Assembly (NCBI GenBank): GCA_964461035.1
Contig: CAYWRI010000025.1
Span: forward strand, 1 to 16,970
Reading direction: 5' to 3'
DNA length: 16,970 nucleotides
Source of the DNA: CAYZNE01 sp964461035
GTDB taxonomy: Archaea > Nanobdellota > Nanobdellia > Woesearchaeales > CAYZNE01
Below the pieces are notes generated by a model. It ran no database searches, was not told the origin of the DNA, and worked only from the letters and a program-made list of their open reading frames with translations. Of this stretch, positions 7,727-14,408 are shown in pieces (positions within the stretch are counted from its first letter, which is position 1; each line of letters opens with the position of its first letter). The position numbers and the translations under genes are program-made.

Positions 7727-8902
7727 TTATTTATTGGTTGATAGAATTTTATGCACTTCTTCAGCATCAATTTTGGGAATAGGTAGATAAGATAATGTGT
7801 CTTTGTGTTTACCTAAAGTCAAATCTGCAGATTCCAAAGATTTTAATTTGTCATTTAAAGTTAATCCTTTTCTATATTGATAATTAGTATATTTTTTTTT
7901 AGCTTTTACTGAATCAGTAACTGCAACAGGATCAAAATTTAAAAAAATTGTTTTTTTGTACATATTAAAAATTATATTGAATGTTTCTATATCTCCTTTA
8001 TCTCCTGTGTAATGAGGACTTCCAAAAATATATCCATTTGGTGCGAGCGATTTTAATGAAGAAATCTGATTTTTATATATTGACAATCTTTTTCCGGCAT
8101 CATATGATTTCAGATCAATAAATCCTGTTTTTTGATCCGGATAAAATTTTTCATCATTTATTGCTAGAGTTGTGCACATAGCTAAAACTAATAGCTTAGC
8201 ATTTGGAAAAGAATTTATTTCAGAAAATTTTAATTCATTCTTCTTGTCAAAACTTAAAAATTCTTCAGTACCGTAACGATGATGCCCTGAAAGATAAATT
8301 ATTTCAACATCTTTTAATTGCTCTTTAGTTGCTTTAGATTCTAAAGTATAATCTATTTTATTTTTTCCTTTCAATGAGTTAAGATGTTTTATTAATTTTT
8401 CAGATTTATCATTAACTATTAAATGATAATTATCTTTAACAACTGTTGTTTTAATAGCGTTTATTGAATCATCACTATCTGTTAAATCAGCAACATACAA
8501 AGTATCCCTCCCATCAGGATCAATATAATTCATGGGATTGTTATTTACAAAAGAATACGCATGATTGTCTTCAACGGAATCCCCACTTAAAAATCTTCCA
8601 GAATCTGAATCATAATATCTTGCATTGAAGTAATGTTGATCTGTTTCATCTTTTTCTTTATTAGAAAAGCCATATTTAAGATTATTTTTTTGTATTTCTT
8701 GCCCATATGGTAAATTGTTAAATTTTGCAGTAATATTCTCAGAATCAATTTCTAATCGTTCATTATTCATTCGATCTTTTATCCTAAATGAGATTTGGTT
8801 ATTTGAAATCACAAAATCTGAATCATATCTTGTTATTGTCTCTGCATTAACACAATTTATAATTAACAAAAATAGTATGATACTTATTATTTTTTTAAGC
8901 AT
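7727..8902 (-). CDS. Exported RHS-core protein with C-terminal caspase/CHAT-like domain
   Basis: 391 aa. Residues 1-20 form a signal peptide (KKIISIILFLLIINCVNA), probable cleavage after VNA. Residues 65-133 match the end of an RHS shell: LPYGQEI, KYGFSNKEKDETDQHYFNARYYD, SGRFLSGDS, AYSFVNNNPMNYIDPDGRD. The long YD-repeat barrel is missing. The region after DPDGRD, where polymorphic toxins carry their effector, has IIYLSGHHRYG (201-211) and KLLVLAMCTT (236-245) with downstream PNGYIFGSP. This order matches the His and Cys blocks of caspase/CHAT peptidases; candidates are H207 or H208 and C243. Predicted role: secreted or surface cysteine peptidase or effector (inference). It could instead be an inactive surface protein. 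RHS call is strong; CHAT-like call is moderate. Confidence 0.8.
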   Translation of the reverse strand: MLKKIISIILFLLIINCVNAETITRYDSDFVISNNQISFRIKDRMNNERLEIDSENITAKFNNLPYGQEIQKNNLKYGFSNKEKDETDQHYFNARYYDSDSGRFLSGDSVEDNHAYSFVNNNPMNYIDPDGRDTLYVADLTDSDDSINAIKTTVVKDNYHLIVNDKSEKLIKHLNSLKGKNKIDYTLESKATKEQLKDVEIIYLSGHHRYGTEEFLSFDKKNELKFSEINSFPNAKLLVLAMCTTLAINDEKFYPDQKTGFIDLKSYDAGKRLSIYKNQISSLKSLAPNGYIFGSPHYTGDKGDIETFNIIFNMYKKTIFLNFDPVAVTDSVKAKKKYTNYQYRKGLTLNDKLKSLESADLTLGKHKDTLSYLPIPKIDAEEVHKILSTNK

Positions 8903-8956
8903 ACTTATACTCTAATTTTTTAATTTAAAAATTTTTGTAATTTATCATATTATTTT

Positions 8957-8967
8957 CTTATTTAAAC
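8957..8967 (-). promoter_or_regulatory. Candidate box A for the RHS-CHAT gene
   Basis: Minus-strand CGTTTAAATAA lies 55-65 nt before the ATG and would give a leader of about 30 nt. No clear Shine-Dalgarno precedes the start, so the assignment is tentative. The rest of 8903-9107 holds only short imperfect hairpins and no gene. Confidence 0.35.
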
Positions 8968-9107
8968 GTGGACTTGTGATTTTGAATAAGTTAAGAATGA
9001 TAAAATTATTCTCCAAGATTAATATGTGTATATGTTCTGTGAAAACATAATTGTTCTATTTTGTGATAAGTTTGTGTTTTAGAATTTTTCTATCACGTAA
9101 TTAAACC

Positions 9108-9380
9108 TTAAAAATATTTCATTCCATCACGCATTTTTTCAATTTGTCTAAAAAATCCTTCAAAATCAGGATCTTTCATTGAATTAGGACCTGGGTCAGA
9201 CTTTAATTTAAATTGTGCAAACATGTCAAATCCGGGTAGTCTAGAACTTTGATGAACAGGGGTAGCTTCAAACTTTTCATGATTTCGCCCATACCTTTCT
9301 TTATGTCTTAAATCCATGTAAAGTTCAGAGCCTTGCCAGACAGGAACCATTTGTCCTTGAAGATTAAAATATTTTTTCAT
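9108..9380 (-). CDS. Small uncharacterised protein (90 aa)
   Basis: Not recognised. 90 aa with no signal peptide or membrane segment. It has a central Pro/Gly-rich part (LPGFDMFAQF, DPGPNS) and a charged C-terminus (DFEGFFRQIEKMRDGMKYF) that could be an amphipathic helix. It lies 73 bp after the site-2 protease gene on the same strand, with a box-A-like CAATATAAAA at 9446-9437 in the gap, so it probably has its own promoter. AGGT before the ATG is a weak ribosome site. Codon use resembles the neighbours. Coding is likely; function unknown. Confidence 0.6.
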   Translation of the reverse strand: MKKYFNLQGQMVPVWQGSELYMDLRHKERYGRNHEKFEATPVHQSSRLPGFDMFAQFKLKSDPGPNSMKDPDFEGFFRQIEKMRDGMKYF

Positions 9381-9436
9381 TTTATTACCTAATTACCTTA
9401 AAAATAGGAGAATGATTTCTTATTAATAAATCTTTC

Positions 9437-9446
9437 TTTTATATTG
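9437..9446 (-). promoter_or_regulatory. Candidate box A for the 90-aa gene
   Basis: Minus-strand CAATATAAAA directly downstream of the protease stop codon and 57-66 nt before the next ATG, giving a leader of about 30 nt. Confidence 0.4.
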
Positions 9447-9453
9447 AGTTGGT

Positions 9454-10626
9454 TTAAATTCCAATCAATGCTCGAAAGAAAGGAACTAAGATAAGAATGC
9501 CGAGCATTAACCATGTAAGTATAGAAATATTGTATGCTATCTTTTCTGCTTTCTTTTTATTAAATTTTCTCTTTAAGAAGGTTAAAACCATTCTTCCTCC
9601 ATCTAAAGGCATAGCAGGAAGAAGATTTGCTGTTCCGATACCAAAACTAAGAACCCAAATCCATTGGAATAATGTTGCAATAATATAAAGTACGTAATAA
9701 ACAATTTTACTAAAGTTAGTATTAAAACTTTGCACATTACTTAATCCCAGAATTCCAATATAACCTTTTTCTTCAGCGTCAGGATGACCCGTCAAAGTAA
9801 CAGAGTAAACATTATCATTTATATCTTCTAAAGTAATACTATCTCCGGGTTTTGTATTTGCTAATTCTAATGAAAGTGATGAAACACTATTTACAGAAAT
9901 ATTATTAATTTTATTAAACGAAGTATTTGTAGGTAAGCCGGCTAATTCTGCAGGAGAACCAGATTGAATAGATTCAAACATAAAACCGTCGTTATTAACA
10001 AGACTTGTAAGTCCGAGAGCAGCAATTATGAATAAAACAAAAAATATAATTGCTAAAATTACATTGAACCAAGGTCCTGCAGCAAATACGGAATATTGAA
10101 CTTTATCTTTTTTCTTATCAAGCGCTTTATCATCTGGTTCGACAAATGCTGCGGGAAGAATAGTTATAAGTGCTAGTCCTGTGCTTAAAATTTTAAGATC
10201 GTGAGCTTTAGCAATAATTCCATGACCGAATTCATGAACTACAACAACGATGAATAGTGCAATTATTCCATACCAAAACGGAATGTAAATTGGTGAGCCC
10301 GGAACTTTTACTCCGGGAATAACCATGCTTACAGCAGTTGGTCCTGCAGGATTAATTAATAGTTTAACAAAGAAAGTTGCAATCATTCCAAACATTGTAA
10401 TTATGCCTATAAAACCAACAACTAATCCAATATATCCTAGAACTTTTAAGAATTTTGAATGTTTTGTTCCTACTTTGTTTATGAATTTCATTCCAAACTT
10501 TGTTTTAAGAAGTGCAGCAAAGGGAACATTACCAATTTTCTGAAATTCAAAATTTTTCCTGTGTTTATATACAAGGCCAAACAATATGCCTATAAAAATC
10601 AATATGCTGATTAAATTAATATCCAT
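9454..10626 (-). CDS. Site-2 protease-like intramembrane zinc metalloprotease (M50, PDZ)
   Basis: 390 aa polytopic membrane protein predicted to cleave substrates within the membrane. Membrane segments lie near 3-19, 65-92, 118-140, 180-208, 307-332 and 365-385. The zinc site is complete: HEFGH at 131-135 in the third segment and NLLPAMPLDGGR at 334-345 in a later one, with D342 as the expected third ligand. A PDZ-like region lies at about 211-280 (SIQSGSPAELAGLP, TKPGDSITL). Architecture matches archaeal S2P homologues that carry a PDZ insert. In bacteria such enzymes release membrane-bound regulators; the substrate here is unknown. It diverges from the asparaginase C-domain gene across 114 bp that contains two palindromes. 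Confidence 0.92.
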   Translation of the reverse strand: MDINLISILIFIGILFGLVYKHRKNFEFQKIGNVPFAALLKTKFGMKFINKVGTKHSKFLKVLGYIGLVVGFIGIITMFGMIATFFVKLLINPAGPTAVSMVIPGVKVPGSPIYIPFWYGIIALFIVVVVHEFGHGIIAKAHDLKILSTGLALITILPAAFVEPDDKALDKKKDKVQYSVFAAGPWFNVILAIIFFVLFIIAALGLTSLVNNDGFMFESIQSGSPAELAGLPTNTSFNKINNISVNSVSSLSLELANTKPGDSITLEDINDNVYSVTLTGHPDAEEKGYIGILGLSNVQSFNTNFSKIVYYVLYIIATLFQWIWVLSFGIGTANLLPAMPLDGGRMVLTFLKRKFNKKKAEKIAYNISILTWLMLGILILVPFFRALIGI

Positions 10627-10636
10627 GTCATGACAT
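10625..10636. repeat. Perfect 12-bp palindrome at the protease start codon
   Basis: ATGTCATGACAT is fully self-complementary and overlaps the protease ATG (10626-10624) and its expected transcript start. It could be an operator; no repressor is identified. Confidence 0.4.
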
Positions 10637-10646
10637 TTAAGTTGTG

Positions 10647-10656
10647 TTTTTAAAAA
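10647..10656 (-). promoter_or_regulatory. Candidate box A for the site-2 protease gene
   Basis: Minus-strand TTTTTAAAAA lies 21-30 nt before the ATG, the spacing seen for leaderless promoters elsewhere in this window. No Shine-Dalgarno is present, in keeping with that. Confidence 0.45.
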
Positions 10657-10688
10657 GGTTGTTATTGTTAGGAATAATTTGATAATAA

Positions 10689-10706
10689 GAATTCTTGAAA
10701 GAATTC
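10689..10706. repeat. 8-bp inverted repeat next to the asparaginase-domain promoter
   Basis: GAATTCTT and AAGAATTC flank a 2-bp centre, giving an 18-bp dyad. It sits immediately upstream of the box A at 10714-10720, where the BRE and TFB would bind, so an operator role is plausible. Confidence 0.45.
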
Positions 10707-10713
10707 GAATAAA

Positions 10714-10720
10714 TTATAAA
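10714..10720 (+). promoter_or_regulatory. Box A of the asparaginase C-domain gene
   Basis: TTATAAA in an A+T-rich context begins 27 nt before the ATG at 10741, so transcription should start at or near the start codon (leaderless). Confidence 0.55.
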
Positions 10721-10740
10721 CAAAAAGAATTGGTAGATTT

Positions 10741-11247
10741 ATGAGAATTAATGAAACGGCTATGAAAAAGCACGTAGATTATTTGTCTAAATACAGGGCA
10801 TTGGCAATTCAATCAAGAGTATTAAGTGTTAAAAAGAAGTTTGATACAAAAAGTATTGCTTCTCTAACAGAATTTCCTGGAATGTCAGTTGATATTTTTA
10901 AATCATTAGTTGAAAATAATGGTATTAAAGCATTTGTTTTTAGGTCTTTTGGTGCTGGAGATCCAAGTAGTCATTTGTTCCCCGCATTTAAATATTTAAA
11001 GAAAAAGAAAATTCCAATTATAGTAACAACTCAAGCACCAAGTGGTATTTCAAATTTTCAAGTAAATGAAACTGGTCAATATTTAAGAGAACACGATTTG
11101 GCAATTCCCACATATGATGTGAGTATTGAATCAATGACTGTAAAAATGGCTTGGTTATTAGGTCAAAAAACAAAATATGAAAAGATAAAACAGAAGATGA
11201 TTGAAGATATGCACGGTGAGATTACTCTTGAAAATGAATTAATATAA
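10741..11247 (+). CDS. Stand-alone asparaginase/GatD C-terminal domain protein
   Basis: 168 aa matching only the C-terminal half of type I/II asparaginases and archaeal GatD. Seen: FPGMSVDIFKSLVENNGIKAFVFRSFGAGD (about 44-73), IPIIVTTQAPSG (91-102, for the usual TSQ block), NETGQYLREHDLAIPTYDVSIESMTVKMAWLLG (108-140). The N-terminal domain with the catalytic TGGTI and DG(T/S) threonine, aspartate and lysine residues is absent. The 114 bp upstream has no coding remnant but has a good leaderless promoter, so this looks like a real separate gene rather than a fresh truncation. Asparaginase or Glu-tRNA(Gln) amidotransferase activity is not expected alone. It may pair with an N-domain protein encoded elsewhere or have become a binding protein (inference). 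Confidence 0.8.
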   Translation: MRINETAMKKHVDYLSKYRALAIQSRVLSVKKKFDTKSIASLTEFPGMSVDIFKSLVENNGIKAFVFRSFGAGDPSSHLFPAFKYLKKKKIPIIVTTQAPSGISNFQVNETGQYLREHDLAIPTYDVSIESMTVKMAWLLGQKTKYEKIKQKMIEDMHGEITLENELI

Positions 11248-11256
11248 TTTGTTTTT
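11248..11256 (+). terminator. T-rich terminator after the asparaginase-domain gene
   Basis: TTTGTTTTT follows the TAA directly, in the 68-bp gap between convergent genes. It is a short T-run of the archaeal type; position is the only support. Confidence 0.3.
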
Positions 11257-11315
11257 AAAACTTATTTTGTACTTAATTTCTTTAGAAAATCTTTTGTTAA
11301 ATAAAATTATTTAAT

Positions 11316-11687
11316 CTATTTATACTTATTCAGCATTTTATCAAGATCTACGTTTTCGTCTTCTATTAATTTTATTACGTCACTAAACGCTTCTGTAAAG
11401 AAATCGTCTTTAGAAGGTGCCGGACCTTTAAATATTTCATTAACATAATCTACTATTTTATCCAATACTTTCACACGTTCTGTTGCTTGTTCAGGCACCG
11501 CATTTTCATATTCTTCAGGACTATAACGTTCTGTGTATTTTTTAATTGGTTTTTCTAAAACATTTTTTTGTGCATATTCATAAGACTCTTGCAAATCTAC
11601 GTGTGTAACTATAAATTCATTCTTATAATCTTGGCATAAACCTGTTTCAAGGATTATTTGAGGAACCAAACGTAATTGTTTATTCAT
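11316..11687 (-). CDS. Uncharacterised 123-aa soluble protein
   Basis: Not recognised. Acidic, probably mostly helical, with no signal or membrane segment. N-terminal RLVPQIILETGLCQ is the most hydrophobic part; the middle is polar (YTERYSPEEYENAVPEQATERV), and the C-terminus is acidic (DVIKLIEDENVDLDKMLNKY). It has a strong leaderless-type promoter (ATTTATAAAT at 11720-11711) and codon use like its neighbours, so it is very likely real. It is transcribed separately from the DUF1295 gene upstream and converges with the asparaginase-domain gene. Confidence 0.65.
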   Translation of the reverse strand: MNKQLRLVPQIILETGLCQDYKNEFIVTHVDLQESYEYAQKNVLEKPIKKYTERYSPEEYENAVPEQATERVKVLDKIVDYVNEIFKGPAPSKDDFFTEAFSDVIKLIEDENVDLDKMLNKYK

Positions 11688-11710
11688 TTTAGAACAAGTA
11701 AGTATTCAAT

Positions 11711-11720
11711 ATTTATAAAT
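11711..11720 (-). promoter_or_regulatory. Box A of the 123-aa gene
   Basis: ATTTATAAAT, palindromic and preceded on the minus strand by A-rich ACAAAC, lies 24-33 nt before the ATG; a leaderless transcript is expected. Confidence 0.6.
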
Positions 11721-11764
11721 GTTTGTATTTGTAATTACTAATGAGTAGTTATGATAAATCTTAA

Positions 11765-11792
11765 TCAGTATACACTGAACCAAATTCGGTTT
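11765..11792. repeat. Two adjacent short dyads after the DUF1295 gene
   Basis: TCAGT-ATAC-ACTGA (11765-11778) is followed directly by AACC-AAATTC-GGTT (from 11779). They lie 3' of the DUF1295 stop and upstream of the 123-aa gene promoter, so they could act as a terminator hairpin or as an operator. Short arms; weak evidence. Confidence 0.25.
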
Positions 11793-11798
11793 ATTTAC

Positions 11799-12560
11799 TT
11801 AATTCTTCTTAATAAACCAGGGAATAAGTATGCTTGTTTGTTTTTTGTATTTTTGATACTCTTTAGTTTTTCCCCATTTTTTATCAGCATATTTTTCTAA
11901 TGGTGGAAGTCCTGTCACAAAAAGTAACAGAACAATAATAAACAAAGGACTAACTAATGTCAATAATTGATTAAGGGTGTTAAAAGATAAAAATACACAA
12001 ACATAAATACCTGCCCAGCAAAGTATTTCACCAAAATAATTAGGATGTCTTGAATATTTCCATATTCCTATATTAATAAACTTCTCTTTATTCTTTTTAT
12101 CTTGTTTAAATTTAAATTTTTGAATATCTGCAATTGTTTCTATTATTAATCCTAGTAACCAAATCACAATTCCTGCAAGGTAAATATATTTATTTTGATT
12201 ATTAATAAACAACAATGTTGGGATTAGGATGATCCAAACAGTTAATCCTTGTAATAACCAAAATCCTAAGAATTTACCAAATGAGTTTCTCATATTATCA
12301 AATTTTTTGTCTTTTTTCATTTTTTTAATTCGTATAAAAAGAAAAATACCCAATCTTAAAGCCCAAATGATAACCATAATTGTTAAAATCAAATTTATTG
12401 ATGAAAAAGGATTAAATAATGTTGCAATTATTGTTAAAATTATGAAACTTAGTGAATAACTTAGATCTGTCAATTTATCTGTTTTAAAAATAAAAGCAGG
12501 AATAAACAGTAGAATATTAATTCCCAAAGCAATTATCAAATAATAAAATAAGTTTAACAT
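11799..12560 (-). CDS. DUF1295 membrane protein (steroid 5-alpha-reductase/ICMT-like fold)
   Basis: 253 aa, six or seven hydrophobic segments. Signature blocks: DLSYS (31-35), RLG (69-71), ETIADIQKFKFK (141-152), GIWKYSRHPNYFGEILCWAG (165-184) and TGLPPLEKYADKKWG (216-230). The RHPNY/FGE block marks the superfamily that includes isoprenylcysteine methyltransferases and steroid reductases. DUF1295 members are suspected lipid reductases or methyltransferases, but the reaction here is unknown. A strong Shine-Dalgarno (GGAGGG at 12574-12569) sits eight bases before the ATG, 23 bp after the DNA glycosylase gene, so it is the last gene of the TspO operon. Confidence 0.88.
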   Translation of the reverse strand: MLNLFYYLIIALGINILLFIPAFIFKTDKLTDLSYSLSFIILTIIATLFNPFSSINLILTIMVIIWALRLGIFLFIRIKKMKKDKKFDNMRNSFGKFLGFWLLQGLTVWIILIPTLLFINNQNKYIYLAGIVIWLLGLIIETIADIQKFKFKQDKKNKEKFINIGIWKYSRHPNYFGEILCWAGIYVCVFLSFNTLNQLLTLVSPLFIIVLLLFVTGLPPLEKYADKKWGKTKEYQKYKKQTSILIPWFIKKN

Positions 12561-12583
12561 TTTTTATACCCTCCAGCACACAC

Positions 12584-13033
12584 TTAATTGTTTTTCTCCC
12601 ATTTTTCCATTTTACCTTTAACTAGTTTGAATAACTGATTTATTTCAATATCTTTTAATTTTAAATTTTTAAATCTTTTGTATCTTTCGATATCTCGTGT
12701 TTGAAGCTTTTTTAATAGGTGCTCAAATTCAAACTTTATTTGACCTTCAGTAACCTGAATAATCTTTTCAGATACATAATTCAAATCAGATTTTGATATT
12801 TTGGTTTTATCAAAAGAATAATCTCTTTTCTCAGATTCAAGAAAAATATAGTGTAAATAAGAATTTATTGCATTAAGAGAATCATTATATTCTCGAAATC
12901 GGATAAGTTGTGGGTGATTCTTATAACCTTTAGTTTTCCCTTCTAACACTTTTTTAGCAAGAAGTGTTTCTCTCCAAACTGCTAAAAGACCTTTTACATC
13001 TAAGTATTTTGGAGATAATGACCACAATCTCAT
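12584..13033 (-). CDS. Pyrimidine-dimer DNA glycosylase family protein
   Basis: 149 aa. The N-terminus MRLWSLSPKYLDVKGLLAVW, followed by RETLLAKKVLEGKTKGYKNHPQLIRF, matches the cellular Pyr_excise family (relatives of T4 endonuclease V), which starts base-excision repair at UV-induced pyrimidine dimers. The region after about residue 60 is less conserved and charged. The frame could begin ten codons earlier at 13063 (MNINNLIGYN), but family members start at MRLWS, and AGGT is placed correctly before 13033. In T4 the nucleophile is the N-terminal amine of Thr2, so the true N-terminus matters. It lies between TspO and DUF1295 genes on one strand. Family call good; activity not shown. Confidence 0.82.
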   Translation of the reverse strand: MRLWSLSPKYLDVKGLLAVWRETLLAKKVLEGKTKGYKNHPQLIRFREYNDSLNAINSYLHYIFLESEKRDYSFDKTKISKSDLNYVSEKIIQVTEGQIKFEFEHLLKKLQTRDIERYKRFKNLKLKDIEINQLFKLVKGKMEKWEKNN

Positions 13034-13064
13034 ATTATAACCTATCAAATTGTTTATATTCATA

Positions 13065-13532
13065 TTAGTTAATTAAGACTATTGCAAAATTAAGTATTGT
13101 TGCAAAACTAACCCATAATAAATAAGGAATAAATAAATAACCTGCAGTTTTTGATATTTTGTAGAATACATTCATATTTTTTAGAATGAAAAACCACAGT
13201 ACTATTATTTCTATTACTGCAAGTAATGGTGCTTTGAGACCAAAAAATAGAATAGACCATAAAAAATTCAAAAATAACTGATAAAAATAGATACTTATGA
13301 CTTTTTTCTTATTTTTACCAAAGTCTTTTTCCCAAATAAGATAAAAACTAATTCCTATTAAAATGAATATTACTGTCCATACAGGGCCAAAAACCCAATT
13401 AGGTGGATTAAAAAAAGGTTTGTTTATTGTTTCATACCAAGAATTAACAGAGCTTGATGTAAAAAAAGAGCCTAAAAATCCAATAAGTAATGGAATAACC
13501 ACAGAAATTAATAACTTGAATATTTTCTTCAT
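13065..13532 (-). CDS. tspO: TspO/MBR (tryptophan-rich sensory) family membrane protein
   Basis: 155 aa with five predicted membrane helices. Conserved residues: SWYETINKPFFNPPNWVFGPVW (31-52), the Q85..LN89..WS93 region (YQLFLNFLWSILFFGLK), and PYLLWVSFATILN (136-148). TspO proteins bind porphyrins and related ligands and are linked to tetrapyrrole, oxygen and light responses. First gene of a minus-strand operon with a pyrimidine-dimer glycosylase and DUF1295. Its promoter at 13552-13561 predicts a leaderless mRNA. Very secure family assignment; ligand unknown. Confidence 0.95.
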   Translation of the reverse strand: MKKIFKLLISVVIPLLIGFLGSFFTSSSVNSWYETINKPFFNPPNWVFGPVWTVIFILIGISFYLIWEKDFGKNKKKVISIYFYQLFLNFLWSILFFGLKAPLLAVIEIIVLWFFILKNMNVFYKISKTAGYLFIPYLLWVSFATILNFAIVLIN

Positions 13533-13551
13533 ATCGTTATATCAACTTTGA

Positions 13552-13561
13552 GATATATAAA
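13552..13561 (-). promoter_or_regulatory. Box A of the tspO operon
   Basis: Minus-strand TTTATATATC preceded by TTTAAAAACA lies 20-29 nt before the tspO ATG, predicting transcription from near the start codon. It sits in the 41-bp gap after the upstream orphan gene. Confidence 0.65.
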
Positions 13562-13573
13562 TGTTTTTAAAGT

Positions 13574-14161
13574 TTATTGTGTGGTTTGTATTTTTTTGTA
13601 AGAATTATGGAGAAGGAAAAACGCATCTTTAACAAGTTCATCACTGAATTCAATAGTTCTTAAGGAACCAAAATCGTACTTGCTTTCGTGTCTTTTTTCT
13701 TCACAAGTATAAACTAAATGAGTATGATTAAAATTATGATCTAAGCAATTTGACACTTTTAGTTTAATTTTTTTAATATTACCTTTGCTTAATAGATATG
13801 TGAGTGTGACTTGTTCTGCTTCAAGATAATAAACATCACTATATTTGCAATATCTTGCTTCAAGAATAATTCCTTGTTTAAACTTATTGTTGAATATGAT
13901 TCCTTTTCGGGCGTATTTTTTTAGAATTGCTTCTTGTTCATCAGGTTTGTTTTCAAAAGGAGTAGTAATTTTAGTTTCAGTAAGAGTTTCAGAATAATTT
14001 TTGAAAAAAGCAATAATTTCTTTACAATGATTGAAATCTTCAAAAGAAAGTGTTACATTTTCAGGAAATCTTATTTTTTCAGGAGATATTTTTACATGTC
14101 TGAATTTAGTAAGTTTAATTTCTCTAATTGAACAATTTAAAACATTCTTTTCTATGCCCAT
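13574..14161 (-). CDS. Uncharacterised protein (195 aa; GTG extension possible)
   Basis: Not recognised. No membrane or signal segment. It is rich in Lys, Tyr and Cys and has a likely beta-rich C-terminal half (KGIIFNNKFKQGIILEARYCKYSDVYYLEAEQVTLTYLL at about 86-124, LRTIEFSDELVKDAFFLLHN near the end). The frame extends to a GTG at 14296 (240 aa). I prefer the ATG at 14161 because TTTATATT at 14192-14185 stands at leaderless spacing and because the 45 extra codons use more C/G-ending codons (about 24%). If the long form is right, the TATA-like CTATAAA at 14357-14351 would be its promoter. It lies between tbp (divergent) and tspO (same strand); no function can be inferred. Confidence 0.6.
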   Translation of the reverse strand: MGIEKNVLNCSIREIKLTKFRHVKISPEKIRFPENVTLSFEDFNHCKEIIAFFKNYSETLTETKITTPFENKPDEQEAILKKYARKGIIFNNKFKQGIILEARYCKYSDVYYLEAEQVTLTYLLSKGNIKKIKLKVSNCLDHNFNHTHLVYTCEEKRHESKYDFGSLRTIEFSDELVKDAFFLLHNSYKKIQTTQ

Positions 14162-14184
14162 AAATTGTTTAGAATTCTTGAAAT

Positions 14185-14192
14185 AATATAAA
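14185..14192 (-). promoter_or_regulatory. Box A supporting the ATG start at 14161
   Basis: Minus-strand TTTATATT preceded by CCCAAAGA lies 24-31 nt before ATG 14161, the same spacing as the clearer leaderless promoters in this window. Confidence 0.4.
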
Positions 14193-14408
14193 TCTTTGGG
14201 TTCAAATATTTGAGTAAAATCCAGAAAAACTCTAAAATCATAAAAGTTCCATAGGAAATAAGGGGGTGTTTTTTGTATACAGGATGCCCAAATCACTTAA
14301 TTTCTTAAGTACAAGGCTTGAAATGTCAGTTTACAATAGAAATGAAGGAGTTTATAGACGACAAATTCCGATTTTAATTGAAATTTTCCCATAAAAATCT
14401 CATTTGGA

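Noticed and set aside
9031..9096. Short hairpins TATGTT/AACATA and GTGATA/TATCAC
   Set aside because: Six-bp stems with sizeable loops are expected by chance in A+T-rich DNA.
13034..13063. Ten-codon N-terminal extension of the pyrimidine-dimer glycosylase
   Set aside because: Family members begin at MRLWS, and an AGGT site fits the internal ATG at 13033.
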